From DATKZH01 sp035528065 (GTDB lineage Bacteria; Planctomycetota; Planctomycetia; Pirellulales; Thermoguttaceae), in NCBI GenBank assembly GCA_035528065.1, contig DATKZH010000247.1, forward strand, positions 3,253 to 67,252: 64,000 nucleotides of DNA. The letters are read 5' to 3'. Every line of letters begins with the position of its first letter. Position 1 is the stretch's first letter. The notes beneath the pieces are model-generated. The model worked only from the letters and a program-made list of their open reading frames with translations, ran no database searches and was not told the DNA's origin. The translations under genes and the position numbers were made by a program. Shown one piece after another: positions 8,064 to 16,630 of this stretch.

Positions 8064-9203
8064 ATGTCCGATCCTCAGCAACCTGACCACTGGGACGTGC
8101 TCGCGAGCGAGATAGGGGCGCCCCCCCCTCCGCCGCAGCAGAAGACCTCGCGGCACGAGCCAACCGAGGAGAAGAAACCGCCGGAGGACTCGACCCCCGT
8201 CCCGTCGTCCAGTACGAAGACTTCGGACGTAGCGCGGGCGGAGAAGCCGCGACGTGCCCCCGCCGACTGGTCTCGAATCGCTGAGGAGTTGGGGGTCGAG
8301 TCTCGGGAGGAAGCTGCACAGCCAGCGAATAGGGAAGGCGACTCTCCGCTTCCGGTCGATCTGGCGGAGACTCTCGATGAGGCGAAAGAAGTGCGGCGCG
8401 AGCCGGGATCGCCCTTCGGACCGTCCGCTGCACCCGAATCGCCAGCCCCGGATGCGGGACCGACAGCCGCTGCCGTTGGCCCGCCGGAGCCAGAGGTCGG
8501 GTGGGCGGAAGCTTCCTCCGAATCGCCGGGACCCGTCGTCGAAGCGACGGGCACCGACCTGGTACCGGCGGGTGCGGAGGCCAGGCTGCCTGGGTTTTCG
8601 GACCAGCGGGCACGTCCTCCTGCCGAGCGGGAGGAGACAACAACGGGTCGTAAACGGCGCAAGCGTCGCCATAAGGCCAAGCAGGTCGGCGGCGAGAAGC
8701 CTGCCGAGGAACCTGTGGAGGAAGCCGCGTCCAGTGGGGCACCGGACGGAGCCGCGGGGACCGATACGTCGCCGCTTGACGAGGAATCGAAGGAGCGACC
8801 CAAGCGTCGCCGGCGTCGCCGCAGCTCGTCCCGGAAGAAGGCCGCCGGTCGCAAGGACGACGAGTCGGCCGAATCGGGAAGCGAGCAAGAGCTTGCTGCG
8901 GCACGGGAGGACCTGGAGAGCGTGAGCGAGGTCGCCGCCGAGACGGACGAAGAAGAGCCCGACGCGCAAGGCGAGCCGAGCGACCGGGAGACAGCGAAGG
9001 CGGACAGGGCATCCCAGCCGGCCAAGGGGGGGCACCGCGGCATCCCCACCTGGCAGGAGGCGGTCGGGGTCGTCATTTCCGCGAACATGGAGTCTAGGGA
9101 GAAACGCCCTAGCAGCACGTCCTCCTCGCGGTCGCGCGGCGCACGCGGTCGATCCGGACGCGGTGGATCCGGACGTGGTCGGTCCGGCGACAAGGCAAGC
9201 TGA
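8064..9203 (+). CDS. charged disordered protein with Arg clusters and RGG tail
   Basis: 379 residues from the ATG at 8064. Composition is dominated by Glu, Ala, Pro, Ser and Arg. There are strongly basic clusters (GRKRRKRRHKAKQ near 195, RPKRRRRRRSSSRKKAAGRK near 250) between acidic stretches, and the C-terminus is a Gly/Arg/Ser RGG-like tail. The only part that looks ordered is GIPTWQEAVGVVISANME at about 327-344, just before the tail. I recall similar proteins in other planctomycetes, so this may be a conserved short motif with an RNA-binding tail, but that is recollection and inference. The frame upstream of 8064 has no support. Function unknown. Confidence 0.7.
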   Translation: MSDPQQPDHWDVLASEIGAPPPPPQQKTSRHEPTEEKKPPEDSTPVPSSSTKTSDVARAEKPRRAPADWSRIAEELGVESREEAAQPANREGDSPLPVDLAETLDEAKEVRREPGSPFGPSAAPESPAPDAGPTAAAVGPPEPEVGWAEASSESPGPVVEATGTDLVPAGAEARLPGFSDQRARPPAEREETTTGRKRRKRRHKAKQVGGEKPAEEPVEEAASSGAPDGAAGTDTSPLDEESKERPKRRRRRRSSSRKKAAGRKDDESAESGSEQELAAAREDLESVSEVAAETDEEEPDAQGEPSDRETAKADRASQPAKGGHRGIPTWQEAVGVVISANMESREKRPSSTSSSRSRGARGRSGRGGSGRGRSGDKAS

Positions 9204-9339
9204 GGCACGATCGCGATCACGGCCTTCCTGTTGCTTGCGCCGTCTGTTTCCCGTGCTTGACGGCCTTTTGTGGTACACGTCCGAAGCGGACGGCGTGCCC
9301 GACTCCCTTGACGCGCGCGATACTCTCCCGCAGGCAACC

Positions 9340-11973
9340 ATGTCGAAACACAGACGATTCCACCTCAAAGACCTCGACCTGCTGCGCGACGAGCTGGCCC
9401 AACTCGGGCTTAGCCTGCCGATCGAAGAAGACTTTTCGATCCTGGGCGAGCCGGTGACGATCGGCCCTCACGAGACGCCGAACCGCTTCGTCGTCCAGCC
9501 CATGGAGGGGTTCGACGCGGTCGACGACGGGACGCCCGGCGAGTTGAGCTTCCGTCGCTACCGGCGCTATGCAGAAGGCGGCTCGGGCCTGCTCTGGTTC
9601 GAGGCCACGGCCGTCCTCGGCGAGGCCCGATCCAACCCGCACCAGGCCTGGCTGAACTCGGGCAACGTCGACACCTATGCCCGCCTCGTCGACAACACGC
9701 GGCGTGCCGCCCGCCAAGCGTTCGGACACGAGCTGGTGCTGATAGTGCAGTTGACGCATTCGGGGCGATACAGCAAGCCGACGGGCATGCCGCGCCCGAT
9801 CATCGCCCACCGCAGCGCCGTGCTCGATCCGAAGCACGATTTGCCGGAGGACTACCCCCTGGTGACCGACGAGTACCTGGACCGTTTGCAGGATACGTAC
9901 GTCGAGGCGGCGAGGCTGGCCGCGCGGGCCGGCTTCGACGGCGTGGACCTCAAGAGCTGTCACCGCTATATCGTTTCGGAGCTGTTGGCCTCGCACACCC
10001 GGGAAGGCAAATACGGCGGAACGCTGCAAAACCGCACGCGTCTTCTGCGGGAGTCGTTGGAGAGGATCCGCGAGGCGGTTCCCGAGGTGTTCGTCACCAC
10101 GCGGATGAACGTTTACGATGCCATCCCCTACCCCTACGGGTTCGGCGTCGATCGCGATGACTACCAAGTTCCCGACCTCAGCGAGCCGATCGAGGTTATC
10201 CGCCAACTCATCGCGATCGGCATTCCGCTCGTCAACGTGACCATCGGCAACCCGTACTACAATCCGCACTACGGCCGGCCGTACGATCGTCCGGTGGCGG
10301 GTGGGAGCGCTCCCGAAGAGCATCCGCTGGCGGGCGTGGTGCGGTTTGCCAACATCACGCGCACGATCCAGGAGACGTTTCCCGACTTGCCCGTCATCGC
10401 GTCCGGGTACAGTTGGCTTCGGCACCTGATGCCTTACGTTGCGGCCGGCGTGATTCGGTCGAAATGGGCGACGCTGGTGGGCCAAGGCCGTGGGGCGTTC
10501 GCCTATCCCGACTCGGTCATGGACGTTCTCACCAAGGGGCGGATGGACCCGGCAAAGACGTGCGTCACGTGCTCCGGCTGCTCGCAGATCATGCGCGACG
10601 GCACGATGACCGGCTGCGTGGTCCGCGACGGCGAGATCTACGGCCCCCAGTACAAGCTCGGCCGCCGCTTCGCGCTGGACCACCTCCGCGAGCAGGCCCG
10701 GCGGTGTCAGGACTGCGAGTTCGCCACCTGCACGGCCAATTGCCCGGCGCACGTCGATGTGCCGGCGTTCGTCCGGGCGTTTGCCGAGGGGGATATCGGG
10801 AGGGCTTACGACGTCCTGCGCGACTCGAACGTGCTGCCGGAGATGTGTGCGTACGTCTGTCCCTCGGAAGTGCAATGCGAGGGGGGCTGCCTGGAGCGGA
10901 TCTTCTCGGAGCACGCGATCCCCATCCGCGACGTCCAGCTTGTGGTGAGCCGAATCGCACGGCGGGAAGGGCTGGTGGGCGTGCGTCTGCCGGCGGCGAC
11001 GTCGGGGCGTCGGGTGGCCGTGGTGGGCGGCGGGCCGGCCGCGCTTGGCTGCGCGATCCGACTGCTGGAGAAGGGGCACGACGTCACTTTGTTCGAGAAG
11101 GGCGACCGGCTCGGGGGCACCCCGGATTGCATCATCCCCGGTGCCCGCTACGACGATGCCTCGGCGGAAGTCGACGCAATCCTCGCCCCGGCAATCGCCG
11201 CCGGACGGATCGAAATCAAGCTCGGCCACGCGCTGGGACAACAGGTCTCGCTTAGGGAGCTGCGGGAGGGGTACGACGCTGTGTTTCTGGGCTTGGGGCT
11301 GGCGAGGTCCGCGTCCTTGGGCGAGGCCGACGGCGTGGTCGACGCAATCGTCTATCTCAGGCGGGCAAAGCAGGGCAAGATCAAGTCGGCGGGCGAGAAG
11401 GTCGCCGTCCTCGGGGGCGGCAACACGGCCATGGACGCCGCCGCCACCGCCAAAGAGCTGGGCGCCAAAGACGTTTACGTCGTCTACCGCCGCTCGTTCG
11501 CCGAGATGCCCGCCTGGCCCGGCGAACGCGACCAGGTGCTCAAGCTCGGCTGTCACCTGCTCATCCTCACGCAGCCCGTCGGCTACGAGACCGACGACTC
11601 CGGCAAGCTGACCGGCCTTCGCGTGGCCCGCACCGACCTGGGGCCGCCCGACGATTCGGGACGCCGCTCGCCGAGCGTCGTCCCCGATACCGAGAGCGTG
11701 ATGGCGGTCGACCTGGTCATCGAGGCTTTGGGCCAGGGCATTCCTGCCGGCCTGCGCAAGGCCCTCAGTGACGTCGATCTGACGGAGCATGGGCTGGTGG
11801 CCACGCCGCCGGACTCTCAGGCCACGTCGGTGGGGGGCGTGTTTGCCGGCGGCGACCTCGTCAACGGCGGCACCACGGCGGTCCAAGGGATTGCGGAGGG
11901 GATGCGCGCGGCCGAGGAGATCGACCGGCGTCTTCGATCGTCCACCCTGGCGGCCGGATCGCCCACTCCATGA
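9340..11973 (+). CDS. Old Yellow Enzyme-GltD fusion (NADH:flavin oxidoreductase with Fe-S and NAD(P)H domains)
   Basis: 877 residues from the ATG at 9340. Residues 30-400 form an OYE/2,4-dienoyl-CoA-reductase-type FMN barrel (FDGVDLKSCHRYIVSEL, PVIASGYSW). A cysteine motif CVTCSGCSQIM (about 406) suggests an Fe-S cluster. From 456 a GltD-like cysteine domain follows (CQDCEFATCTANCPAH, MCAYVCPSEVQCEGGC), as in the glutamate synthase small subunit and dihydropyrimidine dehydrogenase. It ends in an FAD fold (VAVVGGGPAALGCA, about 559), an NAD(P)H fold (VAVLGGGNTAMDAA, about 688) and GGVFAGGDLVNGG. The likely reaction is transfer of electrons from NAD(P)H through FAD, Fe-S and FMN to an unsaturated substrate. 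The substrate is unknown. It stands alone on the plus strand. Confidence 0.9.
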   Translation: MSKHRRFHLKDLDLLRDELAQLGLSLPIEEDFSILGEPVTIGPHETPNRFVVQPMEGFDAVDDGTPGELSFRRYRRYAEGGSGLLWFEATAVLGEARSNPHQAWLNSGNVDTYARLVDNTRRAARQAFGHELVLIVQLTHSGRYSKPTGMPRPIIAHRSAVLDPKHDLPEDYPLVTDEYLDRLQDTYVEAARLAARAGFDGVDLKSCHRYIVSELLASHTREGKYGGTLQNRTRLLRESLERIREAVPEVFVTTRMNVYDAIPYPYGFGVDRDDYQVPDLSEPIEVIRQLIAIGIPLVNVTIGNPYYNPHYGRPYDRPVAGGSAPEEHPLAGVVRFANITRTIQETFPDLPVIASGYSWLRHLMPYVAAGVIRSKWATLVGQGRGAFAYPDSVMDVLTKGRMDPAKTCVTCSGCSQIMRDGTMTGCVVRDGEIYGPQYKLGRRFALDHLREQARRCQDCEFATCTANCPAHVDVPAFVRAFAEGDIGRAYDVLRDSNVLPEMCAYVCPSEVQCEGGCLERIFSEHAIPIRDVQLVVSRIARREGLVGVRLPAATSGRRVAVVGGGPAALGCAIRLLEKGHDVTLFEKGDRLGGTPDCIIPGARYDDASAEVDAILAPAIAAGRIEIKLGHALGQQVSLRELREGYDAVFLGLGLARSASLGEADGVVDAIVYLRRAKQGKIKSAGEKVAVLGGGNTAMDAAATAKELGAKDVYVVYRRSFAEMPAWPGERDQVLKLGCHLLILTQPVGYETDDSGKLTGLRVARTDLGPPDDSGRRSPSVVPDTESVMAVDLVIEALGQGIPAGLRKALSDVDLTEHGLVATPPDSQATSVGGVFAGGDLVNGGTTAVQGIAEGMRAAEEIDRRLRSSTLAAGSPTP

Positions 11974-12517
11974 GATTCTGAGATGCGACCGGGGCGCCGA
12001 GCGTTCGGCCGATTCCGCTGCATTCTGTAGTCTTCGCATGCGTGCCAAAGCGCGTGAACCGGTGCGTTTGCCCGGATCACCCATCTCTGATAATCGGACG
12101 AGTTCGCCGCAAGACGGGGGCACGGCGGATCGACCTCTCGATTGTCGTTTCCCGGCACACCGGGCTTCTCGCGTCACCCACGTTCCGGCCTCCGTCGCGT
12201 CCCTGATGGGCCCGCCCTCGCCTCAAACCGCTTCAGGTGTTGCAGAATAATACACTCGGAGCGGTAAGGTAGCCGCGCTTGACCCGGAGCCCGGCCAAAG
12301 CGCATCGTCTGCCATAAGTCGTTGCGAGATATAGCATTTCCTAGTTCTGCTGGCGATATCGTGCAGATTTGACGGCCATGGCACGGGGGCTGCATAAGGA
12401 GGGGCCGCACGATGATCGCCGCTCGGTGGCATCGAGCCGAGTTGGGCAGTCATTTCCGTCATCCGTTGGTTGCAGGCGTGGTGGGCATCGGAAAACGGAA
12501 AAGAGGAGGCACTTGCG
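11974..12517 (+). promoter_or_regulatory. 544-base gap with a possible promoter for the HTH gene
   Basis: No gene is recognisable. The best promoter-like pair is TTGACG (12369-12374) and CATAAG (12393-12398) with an 18-base spacer, which would give a leader of about 110 bases before the HTH gene start at 12518. Nothing else stands out. Confidence 0.3.
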
Positions 12518-13051
12518 ATGAGTACTGTGGTTACCAATCTTCCCGAGACGGGCAGTCAATCCGCGGTGGTTGCGCTGCCCGCCCCCGACCGCCGGTTGCA
12601 CCGGCTGGCGACCGTTCGCCGGCAAGAAGGCATCTCGCGGCGTACGGTAGCGCGTCGCCTGAACACCACGATCAGCGACGTGAAGCGGCAGGAGGACGAG
12701 GCGGGCGACTTGTCGTTGAGCACTTTGTACAAGTGGCAGGAGGCGCTGGAGGTACCGGTGTCGGAGCTGTTGGTCGATTCGGACGAGCCGTTGTCTTCCC
12801 CGGTGAGGAATCGGGCCAAGCTGCTGCGGATCATGAAGACCGCCGTGACGATCTTGGAGCGGACCCGGCAGACGCCCATCCGTCGGATGGCCCAGACGCT
12901 CGTCGACCAGTTGGTCGAGCTGATGCCGGAGCTGGAGGGCGTCGGTCCCTGGCCGGCGGTGGGCAAGAGCCGGCTGCCCAGCGACTACGGCCAGGTCGTG
13001 CACCGCCGAATGCCCGACGAGTTTTTCATGGACTGCGGTGAGTCGGACTAA
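12518..13051 (+). CDS. small HTH (XRE-like) DNA-binding protein
   Basis: 177 residues. The ATG at 12518 follows AAGAGGAGG with about 8 bases between. Residues 25-85 look like a lambda-repressor-type HTH: RLATVRRQEGISRRTVARRL, then a second helix pair and LSTLYKWQEALEVPVSELLV, the usual ending of XRE domains. The rest is a helical region (MKTAVTILERTRQTPIRRMA) and a C-terminal tail ending in an acidic stretch, without a recognised ligand-binding or toxin-partner domain. No partner gene is adjacent: the next gene, mfd, starts 249 bases downstream. It is probably a transcription regulator; the target is unknown. Confidence 0.75.
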   Translation: MSTVVTNLPETGSQSAVVALPAPDRRLHRLATVRRQEGISRRTVARRLNTTISDVKRQEDEAGDLSLSTLYKWQEALEVPVSELLVDSDEPLSSPVRNRAKLLRIMKTAVTILERTRQTPIRRMAQTLVDQLVELMPELEGVGPWPAVGKSRLPSDYGQVVHRRMPDEFFMDCGESD

Positions 13052-13094
13052 CCGCGTTTCGACTCCGCTGGTCCTGCAACGTCTGCCAACACCA

Positions 13095-13169
13095 ACCCGA
13101 AGCGCCAGCGAGGAGCGCCGAAACCGGCCTCGGTCCCTCGCTCGTCCGCTAGATTCTCTCGCGTCGGGT
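13095..13169. repeat. inverted repeat between the HTH gene and mfd
   Basis: Nested inverted segments: ACCCGA (13095-13100) with the TCGGGT inside GCGTCGGGT (13161-13169), and AGCGAGG (13107-13113) with CCTCGCT (13136-13142). It resembles dispersed intergenic repeats I recall from planctomycete genomes, but no second copy is in this window, so the family assignment is a guess. Confidence 0.35.
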
Positions 13170-13300
13170 GCCGCGCTCGTGTCGAATCGCTTGAGCGGCT
13201 CGTCCTCAGAAGGTCCACGTAGCCCGAAGGCAGCGCGGCCTCTCTCGCCGCCGGCTCGCCTTCTTCTCCGGAGCGGACCGGCGTAGAATGATTCCAGATC

Positions 13301-16300
13301 ATGGCTCGCGCGGAGGTCGCCACAGGTGCGTCGGACCGGCTGATGGAGCTGGTCGGATGCTTGGAACAGCATCAGGGCTTCGCCGAGGTCGTCGCCAGCT
13401 TGAAGGCCGGGCATGCGGGGACTTTGGACGGAGTCTGGGGATCATCGTGCGCGCTCTGTGCGGCCGCGCTTGCGCAACATGCGCCCGCCTCGCTGGTAAT
13501 CGTCTGCCCTCAGATCGCCCAAACCGACCATTTTGTCGACGATCTGGCGCTGTTCACCGCGCTGACGCCGGAGAGCTTCGCTGCCTGGGAATCGCTTCCC
13601 AGCGAACGCGTGATCCACGACGAGGTGTTCGGCGACCGCGTGCGGCTGTTGAAGCTGCTCGAGGGGCCCGATCCGCCGCGACTTCTGATTACCAGCGTGC
13701 AGAGCCTGCTCGAGCCGGTGCCCGACCGGGGGACGCTCCGGCGGCAGACCCGCTTGCTTCGGGTGGGCGACCAGGTGGAGATCGAGGGGCTGTCGCGATG
13801 GCTCGTGGAGAACGGTTTTCACAACACGTCGGCCGTGGAGCTGCCGGGTGAGTTTGCCCCGCGGGGCGGGATCGTGGACATCTTCGCCCCCGACTGGTAC
13901 GACCCAGTCCGCGTGGAGTTCTTCGGGGATGAGGTCGAGTCGATCCGCCGCTTCGAGATCTCCAGCCAACGGAGCCTGACCACGCTGGATTCAGTCGAGC
14001 TGACGATGCTCGACCCGAGTTCCAAGCACCGGGGGCATCTGGCCGACTACCTGCCGGCGGGAAGCTGGTTTCTCTTGGTCGAGCCGGACCTACTGGAAGA
14101 GCAGGGCCGGCACTATCTGGAGCGGCTCGACCGGCCGCAGGACTTGCACAGCGTCGCCGGCGTGATGGAGCGGGTGCTCCGGTTCCCCTCGGTCACCGCC
14201 TCGGCCGTGGCCCGTAGCTCGCTGGAGGCGACCTGTCAGCTCAAGATCGAATCGGTCGAGCGGTTCAGCGGCGACATCCAGAAGGTCCGCGAGGAGCTGG
14301 ACACGGCGGGTCGCGACCAGGACGTGTTCGTCGTCTGCCAGACCGAGGCCGAGGTGCGCCGACTCCAGGAGGTTTTCGGCAACACCGAGCTGGCCCGCCG
14401 CGGGAGGCTCCATTGGCCCATCGGGAGCCTGGCTCGGGGCTTCCGCCTCGTGCCCGAGGCCGTGGCCGTGTTGAGCGCGGGCGAGCTATTCTGTCGTGCG
14501 GACCTTCGTCGGCCGGCGCGGCGTCGGCTGGGCCGGGTGATCGACAGCTTCCTGGAGCTTCGCGAGGGCGACCTGGTGGTCCACGTGGCCCACGGAATCG
14601 CCCGGTATCGCGGGATGAAGCTCTTGGAGAAGGACCGCCAGGTCGAAGAGCACCTCGTGCTGGAGTTTCAGGAGGGGACGAAGCTCTACGTTCCCAGCTC
14701 CAAGATCTCCCTGGTGCAGAAATACGTCGGCGGGGCGAAGAGCCGTCCGAAGCTGGCCAGGATCGGCGGGCGGGTGTGGGGGCGCCAGAAGCAGGCGGTC
14801 GAGACCGCGGTCCACGACCTGGCCGCCGAGATGCTCGAATTGCAGGCCGCCCGGGCCGCCCGGCCCGGGATAGCGTTCCCCCACGACACCGAGTGGCAAC
14901 AGGAGTTCGACGCCTCCTTCCCCTTCCACGAAACGCCCGACCAGTCGACCACCATGGAGGCCATCCGGGGCGACATGGCGCAACCGCGGCCCATGGACCG
15001 GCTCCTCTGCGGCGACGTCGGTTTCGGGAAGACCGAGCTGGCGATGCGGGCGACGTTCAAGGCGGTCGACGCGGGCTATCAGGTCGCCGTTCTGGTGCCG
15101 ACCACGGTCCTGGCCGAGCAGCACCTCCGTACGTTCTCCGGCCGGATGGCCGCGTTCCCCTTCGAGATCGCCGTGCTCTCCCGGTTCGCCAGTCGCAAGG
15201 AGCAGCACGAAATCGTCGAGCGCCTGGCCGACGGGGCGGTCGACGTGGTGATCGGCACCCATCGACTGGTCTCCGGCGACGTCCGGTTCCACAACCTCGG
15301 GCTGGTGATCATCGACGAGGAGCAGCGCTTCGGCGTGGAGGTCAAGGAACGGCTCAAGACCTTGCGGCGGACCGTCGACGTGTTGACGATGACCGCCACG
15401 CCCATCCCTCGGACCCTCCACATGTCGCTCTTGGGGCTGCGCGACATCTCCAACCTGGAGACGCCGCCCGAGGATCGTCTCGCCGTGGAAACCCGGGTCA
15501 CGCGGTTCAACCCCGAGTTGATCCGACACGCGGTCCTGCGGGAGCTGAACCGCAACGGGCAGGTCTTCTTCGTGCACAATCGGGTGGCCGATATCGAGGT
15601 CCTGGCCACCAAGCTCCGGCAGATCGTTCCCGAGGCATCGCTCCGAGTCGGTCACGCCCAGATGCCCGAGCATCGGCTCGAACGGGTGATGATCGATTTC
15701 GTCAACCGCCGTTTCGACGTGCTGCTGAGCACGACGATCGTCGAGAGCGGGCTGGACATCCCCAACGTCAACACGATTTTCATCGACGAGGCGGACCGCT
15801 ACGGGCTGGCCGATTTGCACCAGCTTCGGGGGCGCGTGGGCCGCTACAAGCACCGGGCCTACTGCTACCTGTTGATCGATCCCAACAAGCACATCACCCC
15901 CAGCGCCGCCCGGCGGCTCAGGGCGGTCGAGGAGTTCAGCGACCTGGGCGCCGGCTTCGCCCTGGCCATGCGCGACCTGGAGATCCGCGGGGCCGGGAAC
16001 ATCCTCGGGACCCAGCAGAGCGGCCACATCGCCTTGATCGGCTACGAGCTCTACTGCCAACTCTTGGAGCAGTCCGTGCGCCGGCTCAAGCGGCTGCCGC
16101 CGAGGACGTCGATCGACGTGGACGTGGACCTGCCGTGCGAGGCGTATGTTCCGCGGGCGTACGTGCCGGACATGCGCCTGAAGATCGATCTGTACCGCCG
16201 GCTCGCCCGGGTCACGACCCCCGCGGAGCTAGACGACTTCCGGGCGGAGCTGGACGACCGCTTTGGCCCCCCGCCGCCGTCGATGGAGCTTTTGCTGGCG

Positions 16301-16534
16301 CTGGCCGATCTGCGGATTGCCGCGCACCGGTGGGGGATCGACTCGATCCGCTTGGAGGATCGCTACGTGGTCTTCGGCTACACGGCGCCCCGATTGATCC
16401 GCCAGTTGAGCAAGGCGTCGGGGGATCGGCTGAGGGTCGCGGACGAGCGGACGGCGTATCTTCCTTTGGAGGAAGGAGTTGCGCAGCCGGAGCAGATCTT
16501 CGGGCGGGTCAAATCGCTGTTGCAGTCGGGATGA
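13301..16534 (+). CDS. mfd: transcription-repair coupling factor Mfd
   Basis: 1077 residues, slightly shorter than E. coli Mfd (1148). Mfd is a DNA translocase that removes RNA polymerase stalled at lesions and recruits UvrA. The order fits: an N-terminal UvrB-like domain (FAPRGGIVDIFAPDW), the RNA-polymerase-interaction domain (EGDLVVHVAHGIARYRGM near 425), RecG-like helicase motifs with Walker A GDVGFGKTE near 570, DEEQRFGV near 672 and TMTATPIPRTLHMSLLGLRD, then the C-terminal TRCF domain (DLPCEAYVPRAYVPD). The ATG at 13301 has no clear ribosome binding site; an in-frame ATG 14 codons on is an alternative. TAGAAT at 13284-13289 could be a -10 box, which would make the leader very short. 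Confidence 0.95.
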   Translation: MARAEVATGASDRLMELVGCLEQHQGFAEVVASLKAGHAGTLDGVWGSSCALCAAALAQHAPASLVIVCPQIAQTDHFVDDLALFTALTPESFAAWESLPSERVIHDEVFGDRVRLLKLLEGPDPPRLLITSVQSLLEPVPDRGTLRRQTRLLRVGDQVEIEGLSRWLVENGFHNTSAVELPGEFAPRGGIVDIFAPDWYDPVRVEFFGDEVESIRRFEISSQRSLTTLDSVELTMLDPSSKHRGHLADYLPAGSWFLLVEPDLLEEQGRHYLERLDRPQDLHSVAGVMERVLRFPSVTASAVARSSLEATCQLKIESVERFSGDIQKVREELDTAGRDQDVFVVCQTEAEVRRLQEVFGNTELARRGRLHWPIGSLARGFRLVPEAVAVLSAGELFCRADLRRPARRRLGRVIDSFLELREGDLVVHVAHGIARYRGMKLLEKDRQVEEHLVLEFQEGTKLYVPSSKISLVQKYVGGAKSRPKLARIGGRVWGRQKQAVETAVHDLAAEMLELQAARAARPGIAFPHDTEWQQEFDASFPFHETPDQSTTMEAIRGDMAQPRPMDRLLCGDVGFGKTELAMRATFKAVDAGYQVAVLVPTTVLAEQHLRTFSGRMAAFPFEIAVLSRFASRKEQHEIVERLADGAVDVVIGTHRLVSGDVRFHNLGLVIIDEEQRFGVEVKERLKTLRRTVDVLTMTATPIPRTLHMSLLGLRDISNLETPPEDRLAVETRVTRFNPELIRHAVLRELNRNGQVFFVHNRVADIEVLATKLRQIVPEASLRVGHAQMPEHRLERVMIDFVNRRFDVLLSTTIVESGLDIPNVNTIFIDEADRYGLADLHQLRGRVGRYKHRAYCYLLIDPNKHITPSAARRLRAVEEFSDLGAGFALAMRDLEIRGAGNILGTQQSGHIALIGYELYCQLLEQSVRRLKRLPPRTSIDVDVDLPCEAYVPRAYVPDMRLKIDLYRRLARVTTPAELDDFRAELDDRFGPPPPSMELLLALADLRIAAHRWGIDSIRLEDRYVVFGYTAPRLIRQLSKASGDRLRVADERTAYLPLEEGVAQPEQIFGRVKSLLQSG

Positions 16535-16549
16535 GCTACTCATTATAAT
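16520..16549 (+). promoter_or_regulatory. promoter candidate for the PpiC-type isomerase gene
   Basis: TTGCAG (16520-16525), an 18-base spacer and a perfect TATAAT (16544-16549). The box overlaps the end of mfd and lies 82 bases before the GTG start at 16631, so the isomerase gene probably has its own promoter. The -35 match is weak. Confidence 0.45.
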
Positions 16550-16630
16550 CCCGCCCCCTATCGGGGTTCGCTCTTCCGCCCATCCCGCACTACCCGTCGG
16601 CGGGTCACCCTGCTTCCCGGAGTCGGTCTC

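Noticed and set aside
14413..16548. Long second plus-strand frame inside mfd
   Set aside because: Arg/Gly/Pro-rich shadow of the mfd frame; all helicase motifs are in the other frame.
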